Origin: Nautilus pompilius
Lineage: Eukaryota; Mollusca; Cephalopoda; Nautilida; Nautilidae
NCBI GenBank assembly: GCA_018389105.1
Contig: JACATO010000970.1
Span: 191,001 to 255,000, forward strand
Length of the DNA: 64,000 bases
Reading direction: 5' to 3'
A program made the position numbers and the translations under genes. Below, one piece after another: positions 10,521 through 22,659 of this stretch. A model generated the notes under the pieces. The model was not told the origin of the DNA. It did no database searches and was given only the letters and a program-made list of their open reading frames with translations. The first letter of the stretch is position 1; every line of letters begins with the position of its first letter.

Positions 10521-12014
10521 CCAATTTGGTAGATGCGCCTACGAGAAATTTCGGGTACCCAAATTTTTATTCAGTTGCCCAAAATCTTATATATATATAT
10601 ATTTAAATGATGGTTAAAATCAGAGATGATCAGTGGATGGAGTTCCATTGTTGTAGTGAGTGCCCTATTATCAGAATATACTCTTGCAGTATGTGAAGTC
10701 ATATACAGTATATATCAGCAATTATTTTTAAGGAAATCTAAAACTGTACTGATTATGGAATATGCATATATTTTGCATATTCTAATTTAAGCAACTAGTA
10801 TATCATGTAGTCTGAATTTTAAGATGTAGAAATTCTCACCACTGCTTGTTGCTTAATTATTCATTTTCAGTATTATTTGTATTGACTGATCAGGAATTGA
10901 TAATGTGTGTAATTTACTATCTTTCATAGACAGTGAATAGCTTTTTTTTTTAATAATAAAAAAAACCCCATTGGTGGGCATATATGTAAGCCAACAAGAA
11001 ATTGCCTTAGTCCAGAAAGTTGTGAAAAGATGTTTCTGCATTATAATATAAAATCTTTTGACTTTAAATACTAAGTTATACTTTTGCGGACTTTCATAAT
11101 TGTTTTCAGTTTAGAGGTTGTTGTTTGTAGACCAATATTACTTTCAATACTTTGGCTTTTTGCATAGTTATTTGTTAATCTGGATTTGGAAAAGGCTATC
11201 TTGATTAGTTTAACATAGAAATTTGGAAGCTTTTAATTTCAAGTAAGAAATTTTCATTAGAATTTTTCTACTTTTAGAAAATCCATCAATATGATGAATT
11301 TTGAATCTTTGTAGAACATTTTTGGTTTTAATATTTTGGCATTTAACCAGCTAGTCTATTAATTGAGATTTATACCTATATCATTTAGTTAACATTAAAC
11401 TTTTGAAGATTTAGATTTCCAGTGAATTTTTGTATTTTTTATAAATGTGTTACATTTTGAATTATGTTTTAAGACCAGTATTATTTTTTTAAATATTTTG
11501 ACCTCCACCTGTTTATTTGCAGGGGAGTTTGTCCTTGGTTGGTGGTTCTGTGTGGCTATTCATATGTATGTGTATATACAAGTACTTAGGGAAGGTGGTG
11601 ATTAAATGAATGCCTATAGGATTTACTATCTTTCCTCCCCTTGCAACTTCAAGTCAGATCGATGCTCCTGGTTACGTATTAATCTGGATACATTTTGATT
11701 TGTTGATTGAAGTTGATGTATTTAGGAAAACACAAAGAGGAACAAGATTACTTTTCTTTCTGATTAAAGAAAATAATAGTTATCCATTTGCTATTGTGAA
11801 GTCTAATAATTGGCCAATCAGGCCTATTATTGATTATCTTTGATTAATTGGCACATCCATGGTCCACAGTGTCACTTAATAATGAAGTTTCTTTATCATT
11901 AAATAAGACATGAAAAATGATTGTGCACTGCATCATAAAGATGGAAATATGAAATAATAGGCATGATTATGTTTATGAATTATGAAAATGCTGTCTCCTT
12001 TTTCTCTTTTTCAG
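10520..12014. other. putative first intron of the CRADD-like gene
   Basis: AT-rich, with a (TA)n stretch near 10590-10602. No coding signal recognised. It ends in a pyrimidine-rich acceptor (TTTCTCTTTTTCAG) at 12001-12014. Confidence 0.4.
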
Positions 12015-12024
12015 ATGAGAATAA

Positions 12025-14362
12025 ATGGCTCAGATCTGTAAGGGTAAAATTTCTCCTGATGAAGAGAGGAAAATTCAGAAAAATTTTACATTTTTGCTAA
12101 ATGAATTGGACACACATTACTTTTTGGATTACATGTATGTGAATGGTACCCTGGAACTGGATGATATGGAGAGAATCAAGAACAAAGAGACAACAAAAGA
12201 CCGTGTTTATGCTTTTTTTCAGTATCTCATACATTCAGGAGGGCCCACTGGTTTCAGAGTCTTTTGTGATGCTTTGAAGTGTAGTGGTTATGACCATGTT
12301 TTGAAGAAACTTAAGGAAACAGTAATAACACAACCAGTGGAGGAAACAGGTAAGTAGTAGAAATGGTGGGTGGGTCACCAGTAGTAATGGTAACTTGATT
12401 TCCAAAATTGAGAAAGCCTTTTGTATATGTGCAAGTCAAAGGAAGTGAGATTGGCATTGCAATTTAATTATTGCTCTTTAAGTTTAAGAAATATCAACTT
12501 TTCAATTTAGATTAAAAAATAAATGATGCTATCATTATTTTTTAGTTTTTAGAGTGTATGATTAAATATTCACATTTTTATTTAGAAAAACTTGGATACT
12601 GATTAAAATGATGAACAGTTTTGTTAATTAAAATTTCAGAAGGTGTGTCAAGAGAGGTAATTTATTAAAGGAATGCTGAAGACCACATTTAAAATATATT
12701 GATACTATTTATGATTTGTTTTCACTACTATATACAAAATACCAGTAAACATTTTTATATTGATACACTAAAGAAAAAAATTTTGTGATTTTGAATTCTT
12801 GAAGTGACAGAAGTAGTAGGGCAGTAGAGACCATAGAAATTTCATACATCTTACCATCTTGCAGAACTAGCATAAACTAAATTCCATACAACATTGGACA
12901 ACTATGATGCTTGCATGGTACTCTTGACTATTTTGCTTAAGAATTTTTGGAAATACTGATTTTTGTAGTGAATCAGTTTTTCTTACTGCACAACAAAGCA
13001 ACATCAGTCACCTAAAAATTTGTGTTTTCCTAGTAGATTTTAAAATCTTGCTAATAAAACTAATTGTAATATTATTATTTAACAAATTTGCTAAAATTGT
13101 TGTAAAGTTGTTTCTCTTCATAAGATTCTATAAAATGTATTTGAAACATGAAATGTATATATTTTAATGCAAATAAAAACATCAAAACAATGGTATAACA
13201 CAATTACACAAGCAGTTAATAGACAGAATATTCCAAATTAAACCTTAATTTATCTTCAACTGAAAAAAATCAAATTTAGGAGCAAATAAATACAAAACAA
13301 AAAAAATAAAGACAGTCAGACGGAGAGAAAGAAACAATGAGAATGCAAATTTAAGGAAAGAGATAAAACGATACTTTTGTTTGAAATAGGGTTCATTTAT
13401 TTAATAAATAAAAATTCTTGGATTTGAAGTTTGAAATCCAGAAGCATTTTAACAAAACAAATTTATGAGTTAAATTAAGAGGAAAGTGACTTAAAGGGGT
13501 CAAATTTTGCCTGCCAGATACATGTGATGTGAATTGCTCGTGGATGTACCCAATGGTCATGTTCACATACATGGACTGGTACAACCAAGATTGCACACAC
13601 AACACAGCATGTGAATTGTCCCAAAGAGGAATACAGTCCTTAAACTGGAAGAGTGAACCATTTCTAATGAGTGTTTAAAATGAAAGTAAATCAAAGAAAG
13701 AGATATAGTGAAGTGCAAAGTTTAATTAAACTTTTAAAACAAAAAAATACACGAACAAAAATCCAAAGAGGAGAATTTTCAAGGGAATATACTGTTTTGA
13801 AACACTGTGTCCAGGTATTTGAGGTAGATATAGATTTGAAAAAACTTTGAAATATGATATTGTTGGGGGAAACAACCATTCAGCTGTGATATTAGAGTAA
13901 AGGACACTTCTTTATGAAAATGTGTAAAAGATGAACAAATTTGGTACAATTTCAAGGATTTTAACTAATATTTTAAATATAGATTTTAGTTTTAAAGCTT
14001 GTTTGGTCACAATGTTATGTTGTAGTTTGTTTTTTTTGTTTTTTTCAGATGTTTCGTTTCAAGAAATATTAGATTTAGTAAAAGGAAAGAAGTTAACAGA
14101 TAGCATTATTGCTAAAATCAGCAAGTTAATTGGTAAAGATTGGGAGCTTTTGGCTTTTGAACTTGGGCAATCAACTGTGGATGTGGAAAACATCAAGTAC
14201 CAGCACTCCAGTCTTACCATGCAGATTCTTTATATGATCATCAAATGGAGAAACGAAAAAGGGTTTCGAGAAGATGGGTTTGCTATGTTATTGAAGACAA
14301 TAAAAGAGTCTTCGTGTAATGTGGATTGGATCAAAATAAAATCAGTGCTACAGAACTTGTAA
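12025..14362 (+). CDS. CRADD: CARD plus death-domain adaptor, CRADD/RAIDD-like
   Basis: Two coding exons, 12025-12349 and 14049-14362, joined by a phase-1 intron (ACAG|GTAAGT ... TTTTTCAG|AT), give 212 residues; human CRADD has 199. Residues about 10-97 are a CARD (SGGPTGFRVFCDAL at 71-84). Residues about 115-205 are a death domain (LIGKDWELLAFELG, then YMIIKWRNEKG), the same order as CRADD. In known animals this adaptor joins PIDD1 through its death domain and caspase-2 through its CARD, in the cytosol. Exon 1 opens at 12015 with an out-of-frame ATG, giving an 8-codon reading frame that overlaps the chosen start, so initiation may be leaky. Polyadenylation signals lie at 14373 and 14461. It shares strand and CARD type with the CARD-only gene upstream. 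Domain architecture is clear; strict orthology to CRADD is probable but unproven. Confidence 0.85.
12350..14048 (+). other. intron between the CARD and death-domain exons
   Basis: A 1.7-kb AT-rich intron with GTAAGT donor and TTTTTTCAG acceptor. Short open frames at 13393-13605 and 13691-13879 on the minus strand have no recognisable content. Confidence 0.7.
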
Positions 14363-14372
14363 ATCCTGTTTA

Positions 14373-14378
14373 AATAAA
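14373..14378 (+). terminator. polyadenylation signal AATAAA of the CRADD-like gene
   Basis: The first canonical hexamer after the stop codon at 14362, with a second at 14461. Either could set the 3' end. Confidence 0.5.
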
Positions 14379-14529
14379 GCAAGTGTTTGAATGCTCTCAT
14401 GAGTAAATCTAAAGAGTCATAAGAAGTAATGGAAGCTACTAATTTTTTGTATGCTGCTATAATAAAATATACATTTAATGAAATTCTTTTGTTGTGTAAA
14501 TTTTTGGAGGTCATTCAAGTAAATAGACA

Positions 14530-15300
14530 GCCAGGTTTGAAAGAACACCTATTTATTCTAGAACTTGTATTGTGTGCAAAATATGAGTAAGTCAACACTT
14601 TGTGGTGCGGTCTTTTGCACTGTGCGACGTGGCAATGTTGTATGATATCAGCAATCATGTCCTATGGGATTGCAGCCCACTTTTGAATCTAGTTGAAAAG
14701 TTCTGCTTTAACAGAGATACTTCCAGAGGGATTGGTCAAGGATGGTCCACATTTTCAGTGTGATTCAAGACTAGTGACTAGCAAGGCCATGACAGAATAG
14801 TGATACCCTGACTTGCTTTTCATTGGCAGGGTGAGCTATGGCACCATCTTTGCTGTCTTTGTATGGATGATCATTGGCATAGGCAGCCATGGTCTATCTT
14901 GGAGAATGGTGACATATCTGTCACTTCCTTTGTGCACTACAAGCTGTGGCTCAAATTGCACCCTATGCAATGGCAGATAGACTGGCATATTTTGTCTTGG
15001 TTAGTAGATGTTTTAGTGAAAAATTCTGTGCTGGACAGTGGCATTTCCATCCATGACCACTGTCCGAGAACTTTGGAAACCTGGCTTACTCTACAAATTC
15101 TAAAAGGCAAAAGGATATGATAGCATCTGTGTTGCCAATTGCACTCATTGACTGACATTGCACTGAGGATTGGTTCAAGTCTTTGCTTGCTCTTCTGATG
15201 TTTCTGTGTGCATCTGCAAATGCTGCAGAACATTTGCAGCTGATTGCTGGAGTTCATTTTCTGTGCTGCTCTTCACTGCACGAAGTTTCCAGGCTGCATA
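14530..15300 (-). pseudogene. Tc1-like transposase fossil
   Basis: On the minus strand, fragments in shifted frames resemble the C-terminal half of a Tc1 transposase. They include a DRYVTILQD block, the region corresponding to the QQD motif (heavily decayed), then a block aligning with SPDLNPIENVW (here roughly LVLNHTENVDHP), then a degenerate C-terminus. Stops and frameshifts are frequent. It lies just after the CRADD-like 3' UTR. The identification rests on motif order rather than any intact domain, so subfamily is unknown. Confidence 0.55.
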
Positions 15301-15309
15301 CGAACAGTT

Positions 15310-15818
15310 GCCTTATTTTTTTGTTTTTTCTTCAACAGTAGAAAAAGTTTCCGATAAATTTTACGAAAATCCAATTACCAAACTATGGATCTCTTTCAGC
15401 GTTCATCATTTCCCATGACCTTCCTGTTTGTTTCATGATTTTCTGCAGACTGGTTTCCACTGGCCTGTACCTATTATTTTTCTGTATGCTTATCATGTGA
15501 ATGGATTGGTCTATTTGAGTCAGGGGTGTTAATTTACTTTTTACTTGTGTCAGACATCAAATTCATTTTGGATTTTATCTGATGTTAATCATGTACTAGT
15601 TAAAAAAAAAACAAATTGGGCTGCTGCTTTGATTTCTTTATAAATTTGTTACCCTACTTAAGTAAAGATTAGTGTGGTGATTATATGAATTAGCCTATTT
15701 AGACTATTGCTGGGATAGTGTAAATAAATCTTAGGGTACTATACATTATTTATGGCAGTTTTCGTTATTCTGGAGTTAATTATTCCAGTTTTTCATAATA
15801 CACTAACTTAAAGACTTA
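15310..15818. other. AT-rich spacer
   Basis: No gene recognised. The first part may be the decayed N-terminal end of the Tc1 fossil on the minus strand. Confidence 0.4.
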
Positions 15819-17588
15819 ATTGGATCATTGTGTGTTAAATCAACCAGGTTTGGGGAAATCTTCCTGGGTGACCATCTCTGATTTTTCTCTAATTTGGCAT
15901 GTAGTTAGACCTATGTATCTGGAATACTGTCTGAAAATCTGGCTTCATAATTCCTAATGGTTTTTTAATCAGACCCCCCCCCTAAATGTAAAAGAGGAGG
16001 GGGCCAACCCTGAAAAAACATTTCTTACTCAGAGCCATTTTTAAAGGCCTACCGTTCAAAAACTGTAAGAGCTGACATCTTCTTTTCCTACTTAATCTTT
16101 TATAGATAGAAATCAGGGAAAAGCAATAAAATTCTAGTTTTTCTGTTATACCTTGGTGCACTTGTGCTCCGAAAATGGAAAAAAATCATGTCATATAGTG
16201 AAAAAAATTGTTACACCTACAACTCTACCTGCAACAAATTGTCCTTTGGGGATTTGATATCTGTGTAAATGGAGCTCATGTAGCCATGAGAATAACTCCC
16301 AAAATAAAATGCAGATGGTTCCAATAATGACCAAAGTTGGTCAACCCATAAATGTAACCTAAATTGATGGGCCTTTATGCCAGTGTAGCCCTGGTAGAAG
16401 AGATTTGGGATATTTTTTTTCCCTAAAAGAGCACATTATTGCCATCAAAGTCCACTAAGTCTCTAATTCCTTCCACATCTTCCCCGCCAAATAATTTATC
16501 AAAGAATATCCATTTTGGTATATTTTTAGCTATGATGAGATATTTGGTAATTTTTTATACCATAAAATCATTAATATTTGTTACAGAACTCTTACAGGTG
16601 GCACACAAACTAATCTGATTATGGAGATTTTAGATTTTCCACCATGGAATTAGTGTGCAGTAAATGTGCTTTAGTGTATCTAAAATGAAATTATGTCTGA
16701 CAGGCACATCTCACAACTCTGGAATTGAAAAACTGTAGGTGCCTTACCTAAAACTTTGGGAAAGATTACTAGTGCAAGAGGGGTGGCATCATGCTGACCA
16801 GACACGACTACTGTAAAGGCATCATCAGTGGAGACTCTCTTGACACTAAGCAGTGTAATAGTTGATTGGATAAAGAAATGGTAACTTCTTGTCCCAGGGT
16901 GTATTTTTGCTTGTGCAAACAGTTTTCTTTCATGAGCTTCTATCCCTTCCTTTGTCATGCAAAAGAATTTTATACCCGCTATTTCCCCTGAAACCTGCTC
17001 AAAAAGAGAGCTGAGTGTTAAGATTTGGTTGTGTAGAGGGTGCCGCAAACTGGCTCATGCTGCTAGCTGTTTCACTGTCCCTCCAGTGCTATCACAGGCA
17101 TTTTCCCATGAAAAGCAGCAAAATTCATCAAAATTGAAATCATTTTGATGGTTACTAGTGGCACCACCACCTGTATTATCTTGGGAAGTTATATCTGTGG
17201 CTATGGGAGCTTCATATACCAAAATATCAAATCTTCAGAGGACAAGTTGTTACAGGTACAAACGTGTAACAATTTGTTCCCACTACCATGTGATTTTTTT
17301 TCCATTTTTGGAGCACAAGTGCTCCAAGTTATAACAGAAAAACTAGAATTTTATTGCTTTTCCCTGATCTTTATCTGTAATAGGTAAAGTGAAAGAAAAA
17401 AAGATGCCAGCCCTTATAGTTTTTGAATGGTATGCCTCTAAAAATGGCTCAGAGTACTTAATGTGTTTTTTTGGGGGGGCGAAGGGGTTCTAATTTGAGA
17501 GAAATTAGGAATTTTGAAGCAAAATTTTCAGGCAGGTCTCCAGATTCACTGGGGAGCTGATGACTTGACACAGTTTGACCCAATTACA
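15819..17588. mobile_element. DNA element with inverted terminal repeats of about 500 bp
   Basis: The left arm (about 15819-16350) is matched in inverted orientation by the right arm (about 17125-17588). Shared blocks in order from the ends include ATTGG(A/G)TCA, TCTGGA, GCTTC(A)TAATTCCTAA, CTCAGAGCCATTTTTA, CAGGGAAAAGCAATAAAAT, GAGCACTTGTGCTCC and ACAAATTGTTACAC. The unique centre holds a minus-strand open frame of 122 codons at 16680-17048. The arms are diverged but collinear over hundreds of bases, far longer than Tc1 or hAT ends. This suggests a long-TIR element or foldback-type transposon. I cannot assign a superfamily. Confidence 0.75.
16680..17048 (-). pseudogene. protein fragment inside the long inverted-repeat element
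   Basis: A 122-codon open frame between the two arms, with FFCMTKEGIEAHERKLFAQ, PGTRSYHFF and VKRVSTDDAFTV. From memory, a similar GTRSYHxF...VKR(V)S.DD pattern occurs in repeated, uncharacterised animal proteins associated with transposons. No catalytic motif is visible and the expected C-terminal part is missing, so it is probably a remnant. Function unknown. Confidence 0.4.
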
Positions 17589-17599
17589 TTTGAAGTAGA

Positions 17600-20060
17600 G
17601 AATTAAGTAACTACTGATTAAATAAATATATAATTAAAGTAGTTCTGCTAGTTATCTTGATTTGTGTATTTTGAATGTTTTTTTTTTTGTCTTTTCCTCC
17701 CAAACCTGGAGTTGATTTGAATTTTTTTTACCTTTTGCATGTTTGCAATAGTTGTGCACTCCAGCGTGGTTTTATCTTTGAGTGCTAGAAAGGTGCAGTT
17801 TGTGGGCAGTATATGTTTTGTGCTGATCCATTAAATTTCTGTCAGTGTCTATGTTGTTGTTTGTCTCAGTTATGTAGCTTAGGTGTCATGGCTTCCTGAT
17901 CTCAGCTTTTTTTTTAACATTATAATAGAGAAAGGATTTTTGTTTATATTTTGCATTTGCATTAACTTTGTGTCAGCATAAATCAATTCATAAAATAGGT
18001 GCTGCAATTTTGGATTACCTAGATTTTGTTTTGAATCTACAAACGTGTGCTTTCCTTTTTGGGACTTGCAGAATCAGATGAGGATTAGTACAGGAACTTA
18101 CTTATTGACATTATGGTGTTTAAAATTCTTGGGCTGCAACCAGATTCTTGAATGTGCTTCATGGTTAGGTAATTTCATTTGTGTCTCGTGTTATTTCCTT
18201 TTTCCTCATCAAGTCATTCTACTGTGATTACTTGGATTATGTTCTTTGGATGGTGGCATATTTATTACCTGGTTGCCACAAAGGGTCATCAGTTAGTTTC
18301 TTTTGTACTTTTCATGTTTTGTGCACAATTGTAACATTTTTAGATTTTATTGTTCTTAATGATGGCAACAAATTAATTCCTCCTTGATTAAATTGTAAAA
18401 TAATTACCTAAAGTGTTTCTTTTACTAGTTGTTGTGGTTTATTGTCATCTGCTTTTTAGCATTTATAAGGAATCTATGTTCGTTTTTTAGATCAATTTGA
18501 TGCTTCTAAGAATTTATTTGAGTCCCTTTTGATATTCTATACGTCTGTGATCAGGTCTCCAAAAATTTGGTAGCCAAAAAAATGTTTTACTCACCAGCTA
18601 AAATAAGATTACAATAGGGAGGTGCTGAATTTTTTTGCCATCTAGGTTTTTTGATCATGTATTTTTGCATAAGTGAAGCCTTATGTATTTTCTGAAATGA
18701 TTTTGGTTGAAGTGTATTTGCATTATCTTAAAGCCCAGTGGCTACATTAAGCTACCTGCTGAGCAGAGAAGACCAGTACATTTTAAAGGCAATCCTTTAT
18801 GTCTTTATAGGTGAACCCAAAAGTTGTGTTGGTACAGTTTGAGTGTGTAGGCAACCTTTAACTGTCTGCATTAAAAGATGGACAAAATCCCATAGGTCTT
18901 TACACTTTGAGACATTTCCTTCTAATAGTAAACTTTTCACTTTGTGACACACCTATCTTCCTTCCATGTTCTTTTACTTTCGGTGGCATGTGTACATCAC
19001 TTCCATCACCACTCACTTGTTCCTTAAAACTAGAGTTAGTGTGATTTATAAAATTGTGGTTTTCTTGCTCTTTGAGAACTTAAATTGAGAGTATATTGCT
19101 TTACTGAATCTTTTAGTTGTCCATAATTTGTAAGATAATGGGTCTGTACAAATCAACTACTATCTGGGCAGGTTTGTATAGGTTTTAGGACTGACATATT
19201 AGCCTGGTCATGGTTTTCACTACTGATGTCATTGATGGTTAGCAGAAAAATAGTTGCCACCTAAAGTTTTTCAGCCACCAGTGGTGACCTGGTGACTATT
19301 TTTGGAATCCAGGTGATAAATATTGCTCATTCTGGTTCTGACTGTGTAGTAAGTAACTTGATTGGCATGGCACTTTTAAAATTGTCTTAGCTTAAATTTA
19401 AAAAGACTGTATGCAAGAGCTATGTGATTGAAGACCTTTTGGAGAGTCTACCTTAGTGTTACTCTCTCGGGTTACTGTTTTGTATGTAAGTTTTTATTTA
19501 CTCAAGTTCCTTGGTTTGAATTTTATTATAACTGGTAGGCAGAGAAAGATAATTATTCACATTTGCACTTATGTCCCAACTAAACAACTTTAGTCTGACT
19601 TCTGCTTTTGTTATTTGGATTACTAAAGAAAGATGAATTAAATAAAAGCCATATGAATAGAGATTTCTGAGAGTTCATTACAGGTTTATATTGATATCAG
19701 ACCAGAGTACAGATGTGGCAATGGTCATCGATGGATGGATCAGCACAGTAAGCTCTTGGGGTTTTATCACAGTTAGCAGTATCAAACCATAGAGAATTGT
19801 ACAGGAGATATTTGAATTGGAGTTTGGATATCCAAGGAAGCATTTTTGAGAATCGTGCTTTGAGATTGTATTATTTCATGATTGTTAATCATTGTTCTGC
19901 CTGCACAAATTTATTTACCTAGAGCCCACATATGCAGCAAATGAACCCTAGAATATTCTACAGAAGTACCAAGAAAAATGAAAGATAATTTATTAATTAT
20001 TAAATGTTAAATATGCACAACTGTTAGCAAACTAATTTATACACAGGCATATAATACACT
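17600..20060. other. AT-rich intergenic stretch
   Basis: About 2.4 kb with no gene, RNA or transposon end recognised. Plus-strand open frames at 18045-18387 are short and T-rich and read as chance frames. Confidence 0.45.
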
Positions 20061-20256
20061 GAAAAGATGAACAAAACAAGAAAACTGGAAACAGCCAATT
20101 ACAATACTCGAGCTTTTAAAAAGAAACTTATGAATATAACAAGGTTTAGTCAACATAACATGTACATAAACAGATGCAGTCTGATTCAAATTATATGTGA
20201 TGCTCACTATATGTACAGGTTGAATATTTTATTAGGATATCTAATAATGGGTTTGG

Positions 20257-21124
20257 TCACCTTTTGCCCAAATAACAGCCATGACATGACAGCATTGAAT
20301 CCACAAGGTGCTGAAAATTGTCTTTAGGGGTATTCCTACATTCAGTCATTAATATTGTATGATATTTATGGAACAAATTAGGCAGAGAATTGTCTTTCCA
20401 GTTATGCCACATGCTTGAATTGAAATCAATGGATTGTTCTGGTCCATGGGAGATTCCTGAAATTTTCATGTTCATCCAACCACAAATGTATAATGTGAGC
20501 ATGGTGAATGAAAACATTGTCATCTTGGAAGTAGCTTTTCCTATCAGGGTACACAAACATTGCCAAATGTGCTTGATTAAAAATGATGCTGAGGTAAGCT
20601 TTGGTATTCATTTGGCCTTCTAAAGGGAAAAGGGCCCAGGCTATTCCAGTAAAATGTATCAAACCATGATTCAGCAACCACAGGCTTGGATTGTTTGGAC
20701 CATACAAGAGGGTCAAATAATTTGTGCCCTTTTCAAAATTAGTTTTCTTCCATCTGCAAAAAAGGATATCAGACCACATCACTTTTCACCTGTCTTAAGT
20801 CCAATATTTGTGCTACTCAAATCACACAAGATGTCTTTTCATGTTGGTAACTGATCGATCAGTGGTCTATGCAATGATACACTGTCATAGTTCATTTGTT
20901 GCAACGTTTGTAAGGTATGGCTGAAGATTGGTGTGCATTTCTGCATTGAATACATCTGTCAGTTGGTCTATTGCTTGATGATGTTTGGACTTTTCCATCT
21001 TATCTAACTGTTTTTCTGTCACTATTTGCAGCCACAATTCTCCCCCACCATACCTTTTGCCATTGCTAATAAACTCAAATGGCTGGTGTCTTTGAGCAGC
21101 CTCCAACAAAACTGATTGTGGCAC
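20257..21124 (-). pseudogene. Tc1-like transposase fossil
   Basis: The minus strand gives, in order: a segment before the first catalytic aspartate (21124-20885); a long open block at 20782-20426 beginning DILFCRWKK and containing GPNNPSLWLLNHG, GQMNTKAYLS and YFQDDNVFIHHA (the QQD motif of Tc1 enzymes, second catalytic Asp); and a C-terminal block ending DNFQHLVDSM. The DDE order is recognisable, but the first catalytic residue and the SPDLNPIE motif are eroded. Frames shift between blocks. The element was a cut-and-paste transposon and is now inactive. Confidence 0.8.
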
Positions 21125-21289
21125 TAGTTAGATGTGCATCCACTTTCAATGTCTAATGTTTTTGGCTTTCTCTATATCAGTTAGACTGACTGCAAATGTG
21201 CTTATCCACATTATATATAGTGCTGTAAGGATCAGCTATTATATCATGTGGTCAATTATTTGCATATGCAGTCTGGTCAAGACAAAGGG

Positions 21290-22640
21290 TATTGGCATGA
21301 AAAACAGGTATAAAATCTCTTATCCTAATATTCCATCAGCAATTAGACCTATTATGCACTCTGATACACTCCCGATTCCAGCTTTTCATGGGTTAACCTC
21401 ATCCGAAGATGAAAGAAGTGAACAACATCACGACGATGATAACGAAGTTCAAGAAATAAGTTCAGAATTCAAAGACCCCTCTTATACTGAAGAGTCAACT
21501 CCTCAACAGTTTAACCAACCAGAACTGAATGATTTAGTATGTGATCTGGGGCTCTCAAAGAATGCAACTGAAGTGTTAGCATCCAGGCTGCAAGAAAAAC
21601 ATCTACTTGACCAAACTGCAAAAGTTTCCTATTTCTGAAAGTGGGACCAGATTTTTGTGTCTTATTTTTCAGAAGAGAAACATTGTTTTCTGCCACGATA
21701 TTCCAGGTCTTCTCCAGTATTAGACATTCCATCTTACAATCCAACTGAGTAGCGACTATTTCTAGATAGCTTTAAGCGCAGCCTAACGTGTGTTCTCCTG
21801 CACAATGGCAATGTTTATGGAGCTGTCCCAGTTTGTCACTCAGTGCATTTATGAGAAGAATATAATGACAAAAACGGTTATTGACCTACTAAAATATGAA
21901 CACAACTGGATCATTTGTGTAGATTTGAAAATGGTCACTTTCCTCCTCAGTCAACAGAAAGGTTTCACAAAGTATCCTTGCTATCTTTGCATGTGGGACA
22001 GCTGAGCTCGAGAGAAACTGGATCCAGAAGGAGTGGCCCATCCGTGAGACTCTGGAAGCAGGCATGCCAAATATTGTTAATGATCCAATCGTCAGTCGAG
22101 ATAAGATAGTTTTCCCACCACTCCATATCAAGCTGGGCTTGATGAAGCAGTTCACGAAAGCATTGAGTACTGATGGTGAATGTTTTCAACATATAGTCTC
22201 TGCATTCCCTGCTTTGTCCTTCAGGACCTCAGATTCGTGCCCTTGTGCGTGATGAGGAATTTATCGGAAAGATGAATGACAAGGAAAGGGCAGCATGGCT
22301 GTCATTTGTGGCAGTTATACAAAATTTCCTTGGTAGCAGAAAAGCAGATGATTATGAAATTCTTGTAACTAACATGTTGTCAGCTTTTCGTGATCTTGGG
22401 AGTAAAATGAGTGTCAAACTGAATTGCTGCATAGTCACCTTGATCAATTTCCTGAGAATCTCAGGGCTGTTAGTGATAAGCATGGAAAGCGCTTCCATCA
22501 TGACATCAGAACCATGGAAGAGCAGTACCAAGGCAGATGGGACAAAAATATGATGGCAGGCTACTGCTGGAGCATTAAGTGAGATTGCCCTGGTAAAGTC
22601 CACAAACGCAAGAGCTACAAGCGCAAATTCTTGCCTGAAT
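21290..22640 (+). pseudogene. broken gene of an uncharacterised repeated animal family
   Basis: Collinear fragments in several plus-strand frames make up one long protein. It has an acidic N-terminal part (SSEDERSEQHHDDD), then LNDLVCDLGLSKNATEVLASR and LQEKHLLDQ (21500-21620). Next come NWIICVDLKMV and FTKYPCYLCMWDS (21900-22005), KIVFPPLHIKLGLMKQF (22100-22155), and GPQIRALVRDEEFIGKMNDKERAAW (about 22220-22300; quoted part spans a frame change). A C-terminal segment ends near 22640. From memory this matches a family present in many copies in arthropods, cnidarians and other animals, without an assigned activity. It is usually treated as transposon cargo. At least two frameshifts disable it. 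The CxxC in CYLCMWDS and the conserved His in PPLHIKLG suggest a metal site. Confidence 0.6.
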
Positions 22641-22659
22641 AAGATCTATTTTTGTTTTG

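Noticed and set aside
6439..14362. Reading the 6439 CARD exon and the CRADD-like exons as one tandem-CARD gene
   Set aside because: The first exon ends in its own stop with no GT donor nearby. It also has a polyadenylation signal shortly after, and a separate GC island precedes the second gene.
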